Origin: an uncultured Eubacteriales bacterium
Lineage (GTDB): Bacteria; Bacillota_A; Clostridia; Christensenellales; Aristaeellaceae
Assembly (NCBI GenBank): GCA_944333375.1
Contig: CALVKX010000105.1
Span: 1 to 7,213, forward strand
Direction: 5' to 3'
Length of the DNA: 7,213 bases
Positions 5,439 through 7,213 of the stretch are shown here, in pieces. How positions within the stretch are numbered: position 1 is the stretch's first letter; each line of letters opens with the position of its first letter. Position numbers and translations under genes: made by a program. A model generated the notes under the pieces. That model had not been told where the DNA came from. It did not search any database and saw only the letters and a program-made list of their open reading frames with translations.

Positions 5439-6755
5439 TCAGGCGTTTCGTTCGCGCCAGGCCCGAATCTGCTCAAGGCGGGCCTTGAAGCGGCCTTCCA
5501 GCCCCTCCTCGGTGGGGTGGTAATACGTCTTTCCCAAAAGGGAATCCGGCAGGCACTGCATGTTGGTCAGCTTCTCGGCGGCGTCGTGGGCATACTGATA
5601 GCCCTCGCCGTAGCCCTCCCGCGCCATCAGCGGCGTCACGGCGTTTCGGATCACCAGCGGCACGGGCTGGGCAAGCTGCCTCAGCGCATCCGATTTTGCG
5701 GATTCATAGGCGGTGTAAAGCGCGTTGGACTTGGGCGCGAGGGACAGGTAGACCACGGCCTGGGTCAGATGAACCGAGCACTCCGGCATCCCGATCAGGT
5801 GGCAGGCCTGGTAGGCGGCCACCGCCAGTTCCAGGGCGCGGGGATCGGCCAGCCCCACGTCCTCGCTGGCAAAGCGCGTCACGCGCCGCGCCACGTAGAG
5901 CGGGTCCTCGCCCGCCTCCAGCATGCGCGCCAGCCAGTAGACCGCCGCGTCGGGATCGGAGTTGCGCATGCTCTTGTGCAGGGCGGAGATGAGATTGTAG
6001 TGCTCCTCGCCCTTTTTGTCATAGAGCAGGGACTTGCGCGAGAGGCATTGCTCCAGCATCTCCTCGCTCACGCGCACCTTCGGGCCGTCGCTGTCGCCGT
6101 TGAGCACGGCCATCTCCAGCACCGACAGGGCCGTGCGCGCGTCGCCGTTGGCAAAGCGGGCGATCAGCTCCAGGGCATCCGGGGGAAGCGTGATCTCCTG
6201 CCCCCCGAAGCCGCGCGGGTCGCTGAGCGCGCGGCGCAGCAGGGCCGTCAGGTCCTCCTCACCCAGCGCGTGCAAAACAAAGACCCGGCAGCGCGAAAGC
6301 AAGGCGCCATTGATCTCAAAGGAAGGATTTTCGGTGGTGGCGCCGATTAAAATGATGCTTCCCTTTTCCACAAAGGGCAAAAAGGCGTCCTGCTGGGCCT
6401 TGTTGAAGCGGTGAATCTCATCGACGAACACCAGCGTTCGCTCGCCGAAACGCCGGTTTTCCTCCGCCTTTTGCATCACGGCGCGAATCTCGCGGATGCC
6501 GCTGGTCACGGCGGAGAAGTCGATGAAGGTGGCTTTTGTGCTCCTGGCGATGATGCGCGCCAGCGTCGTCTTGCCCACGCCCGGCGGGCCCCAGAAGATC
6601 ATGGAGGAGAGGTGGTCGCTCTCAATCAGCCGGCTAAGCACCTTTCCAGGCCCCAGCAGGTGCCGCTGGCCCACAAATTCCTCCAGCGTCCGGGGACGCA
6701 GGCGGGCGGCCAGGGGCTGGGAGTCGCCACGGTCAAAAAGCGTTTGCTGTTCCAT
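5439..6755 (-). CDS. rarA: Replication-associated recombination protein A (RarA/MgsA-type AAA+ ATPase)
   Basis: Cytoplasmic AAA+ ATPase of the RarA/Mgs1/WRNIP1 family, related to clamp-loader subunits, acting at stalled replication forks and with SSB. It has 438 residues, full family length. Walker A is GPPGVGKTT at 56-64, Walker B VFVDEIHRF at 109-117, sensor 1 GATTENPSF at 138-146, the arginine finger SRC near 154-156 and sensor 2 GDARTAL at 204-210. The RarA-specific C-terminal oligomerisation region follows (YDKKGEEHYNLISALHKSMR at 245-264, then FASEDVGLADPRA). The extreme N-terminus reads MEQQTLFD, where QQTLF resembles a sliding-clamp-binding motif. The ATG at 6755 is preceded by AAGGAGG (6764-6770) with 8 nt spacing; an upstream in-frame extension to 6863 is rejected because it crosses the promoter and ribosome binding site. 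It is divergent from rplS and convergent with the flavoprotein gene. Confidence 0.96.
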   Translation of the reverse strand: MEQQTLFDRGDSQPLAARLRPRTLEEFVGQRHLLGPGKVLSRLIESDHLSSMIFWGPPGVGKTTLARIIARSTKATFIDFSAVTSGIREIRAVMQKAEENRRFGERTLVFVDEIHRFNKAQQDAFLPFVEKGSIILIGATTENPSFEINGALLSRCRVFVLHALGEEDLTALLRRALSDPRGFGGQEITLPPDALELIARFANGDARTALSVLEMAVLNGDSDGPKVRVSEEMLEQCLSRKSLLYDKKGEEHYNLISALHKSMRNSDPDAAVYWLARMLEAGEDPLYVARRVTRFASEDVGLADPRALELAVAAYQACHLIGMPECSVHLTQAVVYLSLAPKSNALYTAYESAKSDALRQLAQPVPLVIRNAVTPLMAREGYGEGYQYAHDAAEKLTNMQCLPDSLLGKTYYHPTEEGLEGRFKARLEQIRAWRERNA

Positions 6756-6766
6756 CGCTTCAACCT

Positions 6767-6778
6767 CCTTGCGCAAGG
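6767..6778 (-). promoter_or_regulatory. Palindrome overlapping the rarA ribosome binding site
   Basis: CCTTGCGCAAGG is a perfect 12-bp palindrome in the rarA leader. Its right arm on the transcript, AAGG, is the first half of the AAGGAGG Shine-Dalgarno sequence. It could pair with CCTT and partly hide the ribosome binding site, although a 4-bp stem with a GCGC loop is weak. Confidence 0.35.
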
Positions 6779-6797
6779 GACCGTCACGTTTGCCCTC

Positions 6798-6826
6798 ACT
6801 ATAACGGCTCGCGGCAAAAAAAGCAA
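6798..6826 (-). promoter_or_regulatory. SigA-type promoter of rarA
   Basis: Read on the minus strand, TTGCTT (6821-6826) and TATAGT (6798-6803) are separated by 17 nt. The start would lie near 6791, leaving a leader of about 35 nt before the rarA ATG. The -35 box is about 30 bp from the -35 box of the divergent rplS promoter. Confidence 0.7.
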
Positions 6827-6856
6827 GGCAAATCGCAAAAAAAGCGCAAAAACCAC

Positions 6857-6885
6857 TTGCCATGGAGCGGGACCCGTGTTACAAT
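6857..6885 (+). promoter_or_regulatory. SigA-type promoter of rplS
   Basis: TTGCCA (6857-6862) and TACAAT (6880-6885) are separated by exactly 17 nt. An A-rich tract lies upstream (6836-6855). Transcription would begin around 6892, giving a leader of about 75 nt. Confidence 0.8.
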
Positions 6886-6904
6886 ACTCGTTGTGACATA
6901 ACGG

Positions 6905-6930
6905 GCGGTCCTCTGTCCGGGCACAGCCGC
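6905..6930 (+). ncRNA. Stem-loop in the rplS leader, possible L19 leader element
   Basis: The leader can fold as GCGG (6905-6908), a 4-nt bulge UCCU, CUGU (6913-6916), loop CCGGGC, ACAG (6923-6926), CCGC (6927-6930): eight perfect base pairs with a one-sided bulge. Known L19 leaders in Bacillota are cis-regulatory RNAs in front of rplS, thought to bind L19. Assignment to that family rests on position and a bulged stem; I did not match its consensus. Confidence 0.4.
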
Positions 6931-6966
6931 GGGCACGAACGTCTACGAAGGAAGGAGGCCAATGAA

Positions 6967-7213
6967 ATGAGTGAAATCATTCGTTCCATCGAAAAGGCTC
7001 AGCTCCGCACCGATCTGCCCGCCTTTGGCATCGGTGACACCGTTCGCGTTTTCGTGAAGGTCGTGGAAGGCAGCCGCGAGCGTCTTCAGGCTTTTGAAGG
7101 CACTGTGATGGCGAAGCGCAACGGCGGCATCCGCGAGACGTTCACCGTCCGCCGCGTGTCCTACGGCATCGGCGTGGAGCGCACGTTCCCGCTACATTCC
7201 CCCCGCGTGGACC
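6967..7213 (+). CDS. rplS: 50S ribosomal protein L19, N-terminal part, cut by window edge
   Basis: Large-subunit ribosomal protein located at the interface with the 30S subunit. The 82 complete codons visible match bL19: a helical start ([20 protein letters not shown]), then the barrel with [51 protein letters not shown]. The family is about 115 residues, so roughly the last 30 lie outside. The ATG at 6967 has AGGAGG at 6953-6958 with 8 nt spacing. An earlier ATG at 6962 gives only ATG-AAA-TGA and is too close to the Shine-Dalgarno. The gene has its own promoter and leader here and does not directly follow trmD, the usual neighbour. Confidence 0.97.
   Translation, partial: MSEIIRSIEKAQLRTDLPAFGIGDTVRVFVKVVEGSRERLQAFEGTVMAKRNGGIRETFTVRRVSYGIGVERTFPLHSPRVD

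Noticed and set aside
5442..5458. GGCG/CGCC mini-hairpin at the convergent gene junction as a terminator
   Set aside because: Only 4 bp, no T-run on either strand, and inside the rarA coding end.
5517..6350. 277-codon plus-strand frame opposite rarA
   Set aside because: Shadow of rarA; low-complexity His/Gln/Arg-rich translation and no family resemblance.
6962..6970. Two-codon upstream frame ATG-AAA-TGA overlapping the rplS start
   Set aside because: Its ATG is only 3 nt after the Shine-Dalgarno; the rplS ATG has ideal spacing, so this is probably chance.

Overview
The window looks like chromosomal DNA of a GC-rich member of the Bacillota, most likely class Clostridia. Support comes from strong AGGAGG-type ribosome binding sites about 8 nt before nearly every start, near-consensus SigA promoters, a tandem-OB single-stranded-DNA-binding protein of the kind found in clostridia, and a membrane-anchored polysaccharide deacetylase of the PdaB-like type. 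No tRNA, rRNA, CRISPR array, transposase, phage gene or toxin-antitoxin pair was seen. The gene content is mostly housekeeping; the only accessory-looking DNA is a small palindrome-rich intergenic element.

Layout, left to right. (1) 1-741, minus: first 247 codons of glycogen branching enzyme GlgB, driven by a clear SigA promoter at 813-841. (2) 742-1063: glgB leader, promoter and AT-rich upstream DNA, two small palindromes, and the terminator of the next unit. (3) 1064-2671, minus: a two-gene unit, polysaccharide deacetylase followed after 30 nt by the tandem-OB SSB-like protein, ending in a terminator at 1024-1056. (4) 2672-3003: intergenic DNA with a 166-bp hairpin-rich element bounded by imperfect inverted repeats and flanked by two directly repeated copies of a terminator hairpin. 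(5) 3004-3966, minus: D-2-hydroxyacid dehydrogenase. (6) 4082-5437, plus: FAD-dependent oxidoreductase with a C-terminal Rieske [2Fe-2S] domain, divergent from the dehydrogenase. (7) 5439-6755, minus: RarA AAA+ ATPase, convergent with the oxidoreductase, 1 nt between stop codons. (8) 6756-6966: divergent promoters for rarA and rplS plus a structured rplS leader. (9) 6967 to the right edge, plus: first 82 codons of ribosomal protein L19.

How they fit together. RarA and the SSB-like protein both concern single-stranded DNA and stalled replication forks, but they are in separate units. The dehydrogenase and the Rieske-flavoprotein share a divergent intergenic region and could act on related 2-hydroxy/2-keto/2-amino acids; this is inference from position only. 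GlgB belongs to glycogen synthesis, and the remaining glg genes are not visible.

I did not find a convincing new multi-gene system. The most notable item is the element at 2763-2995, which appears to have split or duplicated the dehydrogenase terminator. The rplS leader structure, the possible clamp-binding N-terminus of RarA and the tail-less tandem-OB protein are secondary.
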